Shown here piece after piece: positions 29,785 through 38,900 of a DNA stretch of 62,355 nucleotides (position 1 is the stretch's first letter; every line of letters starts with the position of its first letter). Position numbers and translations under genes: made by a program. The stretch comes from a virus: the IMG/VR virus record IMGVR_UViG_3300035156_000134, positions 1 through 62,355 of that record, one strand, 5' to 3'. The notes beneath the pieces were generated by a model, which worked only from the letters and a program-made list of their open reading frames with translations, was not told where the DNA came from and made no database searches.

Positions 29785-30480
29785 CTAAGCATCCAGCCCG
29801 TACGCCTTCGCAAACGTGACCAAGATCGCCATGCCGAAGATAAGCGCGATGGCTCGGTACTGTTCACGAATTTGCGGCGCTACAGGCCAAAGCGGTTCGG
29901 GCTGCATCTTCGCGATGCTGAGCTGGGAGGCGTGGGCCTCGTCCATCGTGACCAGGAGGTAGACGCACGCGACGAACGGCACGGCTGCCAAAGCCTTCAT
30001 GCTTTTATCGATCGTCAGGAACACCTCCATCGTGCCGATGCTGACTTCGCCCCAGGTCAGATAGATTAGGAGGTTTCCGGTCACGCCAAGACAGACGGCC
30101 ATCATGATCAGGATCCACCGCACTCGGTAGATGTTGATCAAGGTCCACTTCGTGATCTTACCACGGATGATCCCACGGCCTGCGTTAAGGTCTAGGTTGG
30201 CTAGGGACCAGGCCATCACCATGACGGCAAAGCTAAGGACTGTAAGCTGTCCGAAGATGGCCGCCGCGTAAGCAATTGGATGCCCAAGAAACCCTGGCGG
30301 GAATGGAAGCTCGTTGTTGGCACTGATCGCTGCCTTGGCTTGGGCCCTGACAGTCGAATTGGAGATACCGTCCTGGGCAGTTACCACGGCCGACGTGATG
30401 AAGATCCCGAGGGCGACCAAAATTGGCTGGAGAGCCGTCCGCATTTCAACCCTTCCTGGTTTAAGGTCTGACATCAACAT
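29785..30480 (-). CDS. multi-span membrane protein in tail module
   Basis: About 231 residues. Of three closely spaced ATGs, 30480 has the best distance (9 bases) from CTGAAGGAG. At least four membrane segments are visible (LVALGIFITSAVVTA, LTVLSFAVMVMAWSLAN, WILIMMAVCLGVTGNLLIYL, ALAAVPFVACVYLLVTM, plus AIALIFGMAILVTFA). It forms a pair with 29395. Such genes between fibre and lysis blocks are unusual; they may form a two-component holin/antiholin system or a receptor-exclusion factor (inference). Confidence 0.6.
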   Translation of the reverse strand: MLMSDLKPGRVEMRTALQPILVALGIFITSAVVTAQDGISNSTVRAQAKAAISANNELPFPPGFLGHPIAYAAAIFGQLTVLSFAVMVMAWSLANLDLNAGRGIIRGKITKWTLINIYRVRWILIMMAVCLGVTGNLLIYLTWGEVSIGTMEVFLTIDKSMKALAAVPFVACVYLLVTMDEAHASQLSIAKMQPEPLWPVAPQIREQYRAIALIFGMAILVTFAKAYGLDA

Positions 30481-30541
30481 AAGCATGAGCTCCTTCAGGT
30501 GGCGCTGGTTTATCCTACCAGCTGCCACAATGATACCCAGC

Positions 30542-30988
30542 CTAAAGGCCTATGTCCAGGATGCCCAGCTTCACCCTGACCGCGTTCTTGGCCTTGATAC
30601 GGTCCAGCTCCGGGTTCGGTGCCGCCTTGGCCTTGTCAGCCACGGTCTGGGCGTACACGGCCGTTGGGATCTTCAGAGCTTTGGCCTCAGCGGCGACCTG
30701 GCCATCAATGGCGACGCCGGCCAGCATCAGCCGGGCCTCCAGCGCCTTCATGGCCTGGGCCAGCTCGATCGAGATGCTGACATTGAGGTTCCGGTGGGTG
30801 ATGTCCACAGCGTTTAGCGCCATCTCAGCGTCCACGACCCACTTCTTCAGCTGCCAGTCCCACTTCTCACCAGGCTCTGGCTGCCGTGGCACGGCCGCCC
30901 AGCGACTGACCTCGCCGTGAATAGGATCCTTCGGGTCGGTCTCGACCACCTGGACGCCTAGTGCATTTTCCATAATCCAGTGGGGCAC
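30542..30988 (-). CDS. tail-fibre-associated protein
   Basis: The protein has 148 residues with a GTG start. WAAVPRQPEPGEKWDWQLKKWV followed by a long helix (ELAQAMKALEARLMLAG) resembles small proteins after tail-tip genes that act as assembly factors or fibre ends. No firm family. Confidence 0.55.
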   Translation of the reverse strand: MPHWIMENALGVQVVETDPKDPIHGEVSRWAAVPRQPEPGEKWDWQLKKWVVDAEMALNAVDITHRNLNVSISIELAQAMKALEARLMLAGVAIDGQVAAEAKALKIPTAVYAQTVADKAKAAPNPELDRIKAKNAVRVKLGILDIGL

Positions 30989-30997
30989 AGTCTGATC

Positions 30998-33900
30998 CTA
31001 CTTCGGGGTTGCGCTGATGGTGCCAGAGAAGCCTGACAAGGCGGTGTTGGTGGTGGCGCCGAGCAGACGGTACGTGGCCTGAGCGCCATTGAACGAGGTG
31101 TGCGTGGTGATCCCGGTGGCGTAGCCCGGCCCGGTCCGGGCACCCTTCGGCGGGTCCTGCGAGTAGTAGTTGAAGGCGCCGGTCCCGAACTGCTGAGGGC
31201 CAACGTCTACCCAGCCGCCACCGTTGATCGACACCTGCCACTGATAGACCAAGGACGTGGTATCTCCCTCCGTCGTTCGGGTGGCCTGGCTGTAGGTGAT
31301 CGACGAAGCCAACTCGCAGGTTGCGTTCGTGCCGATCGTGACTGGCGCGAGCGTGGCCACGACGATGTAACCAGTCGAGCTGCCTGGTCCAGTCAGCGCA
31401 GAGGTGGAGGAAGGGGAACCAGCGCCACTGCCGCCCGTGCTGCCACCCGTTCCTGCGCTGCCGCCCGAAGCCGGCGGAGGGGCCAGAGTTACCGTGATGG
31501 CCAGTTGCTTGTAGAGCGTCACGCCGGCATAGGTCTCCGACACGGTCACCGAGGTGGACCCGCCTTGATAGCCGGTGATGGTCAGATCCCCTCGGGAGTT
31601 GGTCCCGATGTCGTTGTTGATCGTGGCAGTCAGACCAGGCGTAAAGCCTTTTGCGTAAGCCGTCTGAGGGCTAACGTCGGTGATCCCGATCAGGCGGCGG
31701 AACGACCGAACGATGGGGAACTGGCTGGCCGGAATGATACCCTGATAATCGGCGTTTAGCTGGACGTCTCCCACGTCACCAGTCGAGTGTTGGTTCAGCG
31801 CTGTAATATCAGCGTTGAAGGTGAAGGCCAGATCAGTCACCCGGTTCGGCGTCGTGGCGACAGCGGCAACCGCCCCGTAGAACCCCTCGCCGCCGGCGAC
31901 GTTGAGGCTATTGGGCACATAGTCGATAAACACGTCGTCCGCGTAGAATTCAATCCGGTCAATGCCGTTCCAGACGACTTCGAACATCGTGTTGTCGCTG
32001 AACGTAACTCCCGCCTTCGCCTTCCCTTGATTGAAGAAGGTGCCCGAGTTACCGATGTACCAATCGGTATCGGTGCTGCGATGCCACCCTACGCACTGCC
32101 CGTAGGTCGGGCCTGGCTGCGCAGTAGCGAATTTGCTCAGGCCAACCATCGTGCCACCAATTGGCATCTTGCCACGCACCCGGCACGGTGTCCGAGCAAA
32201 GCGATTAGTTGCTGCGTACACACTCCAATCACCGGCGTTGTCTCGAGCGTAGACCGCGTTCCCGACAACCCGAGCTTTGGAGTTGGGGATCATGACGGTG
32301 TCGGCGCTGGCGTTGTCGGCAGGGCGTCCATCGCCGGTGATGCCCAGCCACGGGTTGGCCTCCTTGACCTCTACCTCGTCCACGATCAGTCGAAGCGGCC
32401 CGTTCGTCCAATTGTAGACAGCAGGGCATCCGAATTTTCGGATGGCTGTGAACTTGAACTCGAGAACTGTAAGACCCAAGGTTCCAGGCTGGTTTTCATG
32501 GAAGAAAAGATTAACGACCTGTGAGTCAGTGAAGCCATTGCCGTCGAGAGAGTCGCCCAGCCGCATCCTGACGTAAACGCCATTGGGAGTTGCTTCACTG
32601 GCGTACATCGACACACGCAGGATATACTCCCGCCCGACTTGCAATGGAACTCCGCGCCACGCATTGGCGAAGCCACCCGCATTGGCAGTCTTGTTCATGG
32701 AGAAGGCATATTGGCCTTTGACCGCTTCAGCCGACCCGGTGATAGTCGTCGAGACAGTGCCGCCAGCATATTCAAATGCTTCGATGATCCCGGTCGTTGT
32801 GCCCTGTTCAGCGTCACCGTTGTACACAAGGTTGTTGCCTCGGGTGGCAAACGACTCAGGCTTCCCGATGCCGGTGGTGCCGTCCCACGTGGCGAGCGTA
32901 GCAGCTTTGGCAGCGATGGCATTGAGTAGGGCTTGGCGGGCCGAATAATAGTTGGCCCACATGCCGTTGAACGTAGACGCTACGATCGTGCTGTTTTGGC
33001 TGGTGTCGTTCCACCCATTTGGGATCCCGCCCAGATAGGTGTTGAGCGACGATTGCGAGGTGGTGTAGGCAGAGCTAGAGATGCCAAAGGCTGCGGCCTG
33101 GGCAACAATCCCGGCCAGCTCATTATTGATGTCGTTGGCGCGCCGAATGATCTCCGGCTTTTCACCAGCGGACAACACGTTGTCAGCCTGGATGGCTACT
33201 ATCTGGGTAAGAGCTGTGCCCGCATTGGTCTGCGCCGAGTCGGCCTGGTCCTTCGCAGCCTTCGCCCGCTGGACAGAGACCGTGTTATTGGCCCTCTCGA
33301 GATTGGCGATCGCCGTGTACACGTTCTGGAACATGGTCCGGAGCGTGGCGCCGTTGATGGTCGAGTCAGTTGTGGTCGTGGACCAACCACCTGGAATGGC
33401 GGTTAGATAATCTGCGGCAGCTTGGTAGGCGCTGTACGCAGCGTTTCGCTCGGTAGCCGTATAGTCCGTGCCGTACGTAGCGGTGATGTTGGTTGATGCC
33501 GTGACAGCTCCGTTGTAGGCAGCATTAACTTCGTTCCACCGACTGATCAACTCAGGCTTCTCACTCTTGTGAAGCACGTTGTCGGCGCCGATGTTGCTTA
33601 GATCAGCCAAGGCCGCTGCCGCATTGACCACACCGAGGTTGGCCTTGCTGTTGATGTACGAGGCATTATCGGCCAGCAGCTCACTGATCCGGACGTAGAC
33701 AGTGTTAACTAGGCTCCGAAGCGTTACCCCGTTGATAAAGCTGTCTTGGCTCGGGTCAGCCCAGTTGCCGATGCCGCCCAGGTAGTTGTTCAGGTCTTGA
33801 CGCCCGTTGAACATGTTGGCTCGGCCTGACCCAGTTGGGTCCCCGCCGTAGACGCTGTTCAGCTGGTTCGACGTGGACGCAGCCGACTCGTACGACCGGT

Positions 33901-35926
33901 TCAGATCATTCATCGCCGTCAGGAACGCGAGCTTCTCAGACCGGCTGAGAATGTTATCGCTGCTCAGGTCGTTGATGGCATTGATGGCGTTCGTGGCGTT
34001 CGTCGCTGCCTGAGCTGACTGGTTGATTAGGTCGATCTTGCCTTGGCCACTGACTCCGTCCCACGTGGCCAGCGTCGCAGCCTTCGCAGCGATGGCGTTC
34101 AGGATGGCCTGCCGGTCCCGATAGTAATTCGAGAAGGTCGTGTTGAAGTTCGTGATGTTGATGTTGGTGTTGTTGGCCGTGTCCGTCAGGGCCGGGTTCA
34201 GCGTGCCGACGTAGGTGACCAACGCATTGTAGGCGGCCGTGTACACGCTCGTCGTCACCGAGACGCCGTTCGCCTTGGCGATGATGTCCGCGTACTCGTT
34301 GTTGGCATCGGTGTATTGGCGGATGATGTCCGGCTTCTCACCGCGGGACAGGACACCGTCGGCCTGGATGGCATCGATCTGGGTCAGCGCCGTGTTGGCA
34401 TTGCCCTGGGCCGTGTTCGCGTTGGTAAAGGCGTCATTGGCCTTCTGGATCAAGTCCAGCTTGCCTTGGCCGGTGACACTATCCCAGACGGCCGTCAGAC
34501 CTAGCCCAGCGCCATCGGCCACCTGGTTGGTGTTGGTCACCTGGTTCGACGTTGCGACCCAGGTGGCGCTCTGGCCGTTATACCGGCGGGTCGTCTGCGG
34601 GGTGACCGAGATGTCTGGCCACAGGTCCCCGTCCACAGCTCCAACCGGCGGCGTGGTGGATGGGCCGAAGACCTTGTTCTTCCCGTTCGCGGTGGTCTGC
34701 GCATTCCCAGCGGCCAGCAGCGCTGCGGCGGCATCGGTCCCAGCCTGGGCTAGGGCAGCAGGCACGTCGCTCGTCTGATGGACGAAATGGCACTGCTCAG
34801 CCCCGAGCCGGAGGTCCCAGACCGGCGCCGAGGTGGGCAGCTGGTTGATCCCGAGGACCGTGGGCTCCAGGCTGTTCGTGCCGTCCAAGTTCAGAGTGGT
34901 CGAGCCGAACCGGACCCGGCCAAAGATCAGCTCACCGAGCTCATTGAAGGTGTGGTAGGCACCGAACCCCAGGAGCAGACCGGCCAAGGCGTCGGCGATG
35001 GTCAGCTGCTCATCGAAGCACTCGTCGACAGGCTCGACTTGCAGAGCGTTAAGGTTCGACAGGCTGGTCGCCTTGACAGGCAGAGCCGTCGTGACGCCGA
35101 GGATCCGGTTGATGACGTTCCCGACCTTGGTGATCGCCGTCCCACCGACCACGGTCCCGGAGTCGCCCTTGACGTGGCAAGTCACCGGGAACGAGGGTCG
35201 GCTACCAAGGCGGATCAGGCCGTAGCCGTTCAAACGGCTGAACTTGCCGAGCGGTGGGCTGGCACCCGTCAAGAAGTCGGTCAGCTGCGCCTGACTGAAG
35301 TCGGCGTGAAACGTGATGGCCTGACCACCCTCGAACACGGCGTAGGTGGACTCGATCGGCCCATACGCACTGACCTGGTAGATCTGGCGGACAGGATCAA
35401 GCAGCACTGGCCGGCAGAACTTGGCGTCACCGAAGACCCACGGCTTCAACACGCCCTTGACGTCGGCCGAGCCTTCCAAATTCCCGGTGCCGGCGTAGCT
35501 CTGCGCCAGCATGTTCTGATCAAGCAGCGCCGAGCGGTCGGTCATCGACACAACCAGCTCTAAACGACCCTTGCGGAGGGCACCAGTCCCGACGGCGGTG
35601 AACAGTTGGTTGAAAACGCCCTGTGCAATGTTGCCAGCGAAGACCTTGATCTGGGCACCCGACCACACGAGCCGGGTCAGGTTGTCGGCCTGTGTGTCAG
35701 CCAGGCTGATGACGAAGTCGCCCAGATCGATCTGGCCAGCAGCGGTGAACGCACCGTTGAAGACGCTGCAGCCGATGGTCGGCGACTGCGACACGACCGG
35801 CGCCCAGGACTGACCGTTCGCCGTTGTTGCCCGAGGATCATTGCGGTTGGTCAGCCGGTGCGTGGTCAGGCTGCCGAGCGTCGGATCGTACGCAACGACT
35901 TCGATGAGGGTGGCAAAAACGTCCAT
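30998..35926 (-). CDS. tail-tip/central fibre protein with four internal repeats
   Basis: The protein has 1642 residues. Residues 1-400: J/gpL-like hub region (FATLIEVVAYDPTLGSLTTH, LKPWVFGDAKFCRPVLLD). Middle: four repeats of about 110-130 residues, each beginning D-x-V/I-L-x3-EK (DGVLSRGEKPDIIRQY, DNILSRSEKLAFLTAM, DNVLHKSEKPELISRW, DNVLSAGEKPEIIRRA), probably helical coiled segments; two end with ATLATWDG. Then a carbohydrate-binding-like jelly roll (NLVYNGDAEQG...) and a Gly/Ser-rich linker with an Ig-like domain near the C-terminus. It should determine host receptor binding. Confidence 0.8.
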   Translation of the reverse strand: MDVFATLIEVVAYDPTLGSLTTHRLTNRNDPRATTANGQSWAPVVSQSPTIGCSVFNGAFTAAGQIDLGDFVISLADTQADNLTRLVWSGAQIKVFAGNIAQGVFNQLFTAVGTGALRKGRLELVVSMTDRSALLDQNMLAQSYAGTGNLEGSADVKGVLKPWVFGDAKFCRPVLLDPVRQIYQVSAYGPIESTYAVFEGGQAITFHADFSQAQLTDFLTGASPPLGKFSRLNGYGLIRLGSRPSFPVTCHVKGDSGTVVGGTAITKVGNVINRILGVTTALPVKATSLSNLNALQVEPVDECFDEQLTIADALAGLLLGFGAYHTFNELGELIFGRVRFGSTTLNLDGTNSLEPTVLGINQLPTSAPVWDLRLGAEQCHFVHQTSDVPAALAQAGTDAAAALLAAGNAQTTANGKNKVFGPSTTPPVGAVDGDLWPDISVTPQTTRRYNGQSATWVATSNQVTNTNQVADGAGLGLTAVWDSVTGQGKLDLIQKANDAFTNANTAQGNANTALTQIDAIQADGVLSRGEKPDIIRQYTDANNEYADIIAKANGVSVTTSVYTAAYNALVTYVGTLNPALTDTANNTNINITNFNTTFSNYYRDRQAILNAIAAKAATLATWDGVSGQGKIDLINQSAQAATNATNAINAINDLSSDNILSRSEKLAFLTAMNDLNRSYESAASTSNQLNSVYGGDPTGSGRANMFNGRQDLNNYLGGIGNWADPSQDSFINGVTLRSLVNTVYVRISELLADNASYINSKANLGVVNAAAALADLSNIGADNVLHKSEKPELISRWNEVNAAYNGAVTASTNITATYGTDYTATERNAAYSAYQAAADYLTAIPGGWSTTTTDSTINGATLRTMFQNVYTAIANLERANNTVSVQRAKAAKDQADSAQTNAGTALTQIVAIQADNVLSAGEKPEIIRRANDINNELAGIVAQAAAFGISSSAYTTSQSSLNTYLGGIPNGWNDTSQNSTIVASTFNGMWANYYSARQALLNAIAAKAATLATWDGTTGIGKPESFATRGNNLVYNGDAEQGTTTGIIEAFEYAGGTVSTTITGSAEAVKGQYAFSMNKTANAGGFANAWRGVPLQVGREYILRVSMYASEATPNGVYVRMRLGDSLDGNGFTDSQVVNLFFHENQPGTLGLTVLEFKFTAIRKFGCPAVYNWTNGPLRLIVDEVEVKEANPWLGITGDGRPADNASADTVMIPNSKARVVGNAVYARDNAGDWSVYAATNRFARTPCRVRGKMPIGGTMVGLSKFATAQPGPTYGQCVGWHRSTDTDWYIGNSGTFFNQGKAKAGVTFSDNTMFEVVWNGIDRIEFYADDVFIDYVPNSLNVAGGEGFYGAVAAVATTPNRVTDLAFTFNADITALNQHSTGDVGDVQLNADYQGIIPASQFPIVRSFRRLIGITDVSPQTAYAKGFTPGLTATINNDIGTNSRGDLTITGYQGGSTSVTVSETYAGVTLYKQLAITVTLAPPPASGGSAGTGGSTGGSGAGSPSSTSALTGPGSSTGYIVVATLAPVTIGTNATCELASSITYSQATRTTEGDTTSLVYQWQVSINGGGWVDVGPQQFGTGAFNYYSQDPPKGARTGPGYATGITTHTSFNGAQATYRLLGATTNTALSGFSGTISATPK

Positions 35927-38900
35927 CAGTAGTTCATCCGATCTGCGTAGGCCTTGCCGTAATAGTTCGCACCATCACCACTGGCGCCAGTCCCGACTGC
36001 CGTCCCGCTAGCCGCCATGCTCGCAGCGATCTGGGCCAGGTAGTTGTTCGTCTCGGTCCGTTGGGCCGCAGCCGACGCAGCCGCGGTGGTCACAGCGTTG
36101 ACCACACCCATGTCCGTGTTCGCCTGCTGCACGGCCCGGAGAGCATCCTCGGTCGCCGAGACCAGCGTGGCCTTGACCGCCTCGAACTCCGGCGTCGCAG
36201 TGCCATAGGTCTGACGGGCCAGGTCGAAGAGCTTCTGACCAGCATTCGTGAACTCGTCCTGCGTCGTGCTGCCGTCGGCCAGCCCGGCCTTGGCCACCGC
36301 GAAGTCCTTCTGCGCCACGCCGAACTGGTCGAAGATGGTCAGGCCACTGTCCGGCCCCTTTGTGATCATGTCTAGGAACGATTGGTATCCGCTCGTCATC
36401 TCCTCGAGCATCTGCTTCTGCTGAGCTTGGAACACGACCTGGACCTGAGCGATCTCGTCGGCCGAGTACCCTGCCTGCTTGAGCTGGGTGATGGTGTTGT
36501 CCATACCCCGCTTGAACTCGTCAAACGCACCCTTGATCGGATCCCGAAGCATCGCAGCCTGACGGTGCAGCTGCTCGTAGATCGTGGCGGCTGCGACGGC
36601 GGCCTCGGTGTCGTTGGACGAGGACAGCACACGCTTCGAAGCATCGGTGATGCCCGTGATGACACCCTGCTTGACGGCCAGCTGAATGGCGTAGGCGATC
36701 GCCGCTGCTTCGCCGTCGGTGCCGAAGTCCTTGATCAGCCCAGCCTTACCGGCCTTGCTCTTGGCGTGGAGCGGGTCGTTCGTGGTGGTGCTGGCCACCC
36801 GGTACTTGCCGTCCCATGTGCCGATGGTGACATTCGGCGTGCCGGTCACAGACCCACCCAGCTGCGAGGCTATCTGACCAAGGCCTCCGAGGACTGCCTT
36901 CGCATTGCCCGTGGCGCCGGCCTTCAGAGCCGCATTGCTGCCCTGTGCACCAGTCACCTGGTTGGCGCCGTTGGCGTCAGCACCGAAGCTGGCCGAGCTG
37001 GACTTCGGCTTCATGAACAGACCGCCGATCGTGCCACCGACAATGCCGCCGATGATGTTCCCACCAGGGATGGGCAAGAAGCTGCCGATGGCACCGCCGA
37101 TCGCTGCGCCGGTCTGCGACTGCTTCAGGCCCAGGGAGTTCACGATGCCCGAAGCCATCATGCCCATGCCGGCGCCCTTCATGGCCTTGCCGACCGTGGC
37201 ACCGATGCCCTCCAAGGTGCTCGGGAGCTTGATGCCGATCTTGGCCAGGCCAGTTTGGATCGTACCGCCCACGCCCTTGAGTACGCCCTGCATCCCCTTC
37301 GGCATGGCGTTCCACAGCGTGGTCAGTTTGCCGCTCAGGCGACCGACGAACTTCTCTACGATCTGGCTGTACATGTCGGTGCTGCCGGACTTGCCACCAC
37401 TCAGACCAGGCAGGCCGAGCTTCTTCCCCATCACGACGATGTCGGCCTGGGTCGGATCCTCGCCGTTCATGTTCGGGCCGGTGACGCCGTTGCCCTTGGC
37501 CAGGAGCGAGGCCAGTTCAGCGGTCGGGCTGTCGTCCGAGCCGGTGTAGTTGGCAGCGTCCCGCAGCATCTTGGCGCCGTCCTTCAGCGCTGCGGACATG
37601 TCGTACGACGCCGTCTTGATGTCGGCGACCGAGCTCGTCACGTTGAGCGTCTCATCGGCCAGCTGCTTGACCGCTGCATCGACACCAGACTGGCCAGACA
37701 CCATGTCCTCGACTTCCCGCTGTAGGCCTCCGAAGATGTCGTTCGAGATGGTCTTGATCATCATATTCTTGAAGCCGGCGAATGCGTCCTTCAGGAAGTT
37801 GACGCTGGCCTTGAACGGGTTCTTCGAGGCGTCGTTCAGGAACCGCTCGAAGGCGGACTGCAGATCGTCCACGACTCCGACGTAGATCTCGACTTGGCGC
37901 CGTTGATCCTCGAGCGCCCGGTTGATCTGCTCGTTCGCAGCTGCGATCGCCAGGAGCTGCTTGTACTGCTCGGGCAGCATCTTGCCGAACTGGCGCTCGT
38001 AGTCGAACTTCTGCTGGAGGGCCTCCGCCTCGATGTGGCGACCCTGCAGGATCTTCTGCTGGATGGCCAACTCCTCCATGCTGGCCTTGACGATGTTGTC
38101 GAAGGGCTTGTTGGCAGCCAGGTTCAACGTCGCCGTGTCTGCAGCCTTCATGGCATCAGTGTAGCGGACGACAGCGTCACCGACCTGGATCCACTCGCCG
38201 ACCATCTCACCAAGGGCGGCTTTGTCCTTGTCCATGATGTCCAGGAACCGTGGCTGCTCGTCGTAGCGGTCTGTGATGCCTTGGCGCTTGCCCTGGTTGG
38301 CTGCGCCTTCGGCCATCTTCTTGTTGTACGCAGCCAGGGCAGCGCCGCCGGACTTGTGCGACTCACGAAGCTCATTGACGGCCCGGATGGCGTCACCCAC
38401 TCGGGCAGTGTACTGGGCCTGGGTGATCGTGCCGGCCTTGAGCTCAGCGCCCGCCGTGGCCTTCACGACTGCGAGGTTCGCCGTGGCCTTCTGCACATCG
38501 GTGATCGCTCCAGCCTGCTGGGCCAGGGCGTTGGCCAGCCCGACACTCGGCTTGGTGACACCAGTCGTAGCAACCGAGGTACGGTCCTGAGCGGTGACGA
38601 ACTGCTCGAGGCTCTTCCGAGTCTCGACGATGGCCTTGTCATAGAACTTGACGGCCAGAGCAGCCTGCTCAGCGCTCTTCCGAATGCGGCCTTCGTCCGG
38701 CCCGAACCCCAAGGTCTTGGCAGCCGTGTCCGTGGCCACACCGAAGGCCTGACCCACACCGCGGACGATGTTGCCCACGCGTGCCAAGCCGGATCCGCCA
38801 CTAGCCGTCCGACGGGCCTGTTCGGAGCGCTCAGCGAGGCCCACGTCGGACTGCGCCCGGAGCTGGTTGAACGTGACGGCTGCCTTGTTCCGACCAGCCA

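Noticed and set aside
32820-32830. TGTACA hexamers inside structural genes (for example at about 32822, 37370 and 42874)
   Set aside because: No acceptable -10 at 16-18 bases and no gene start downstream; the hexamer alone occurs by chance.
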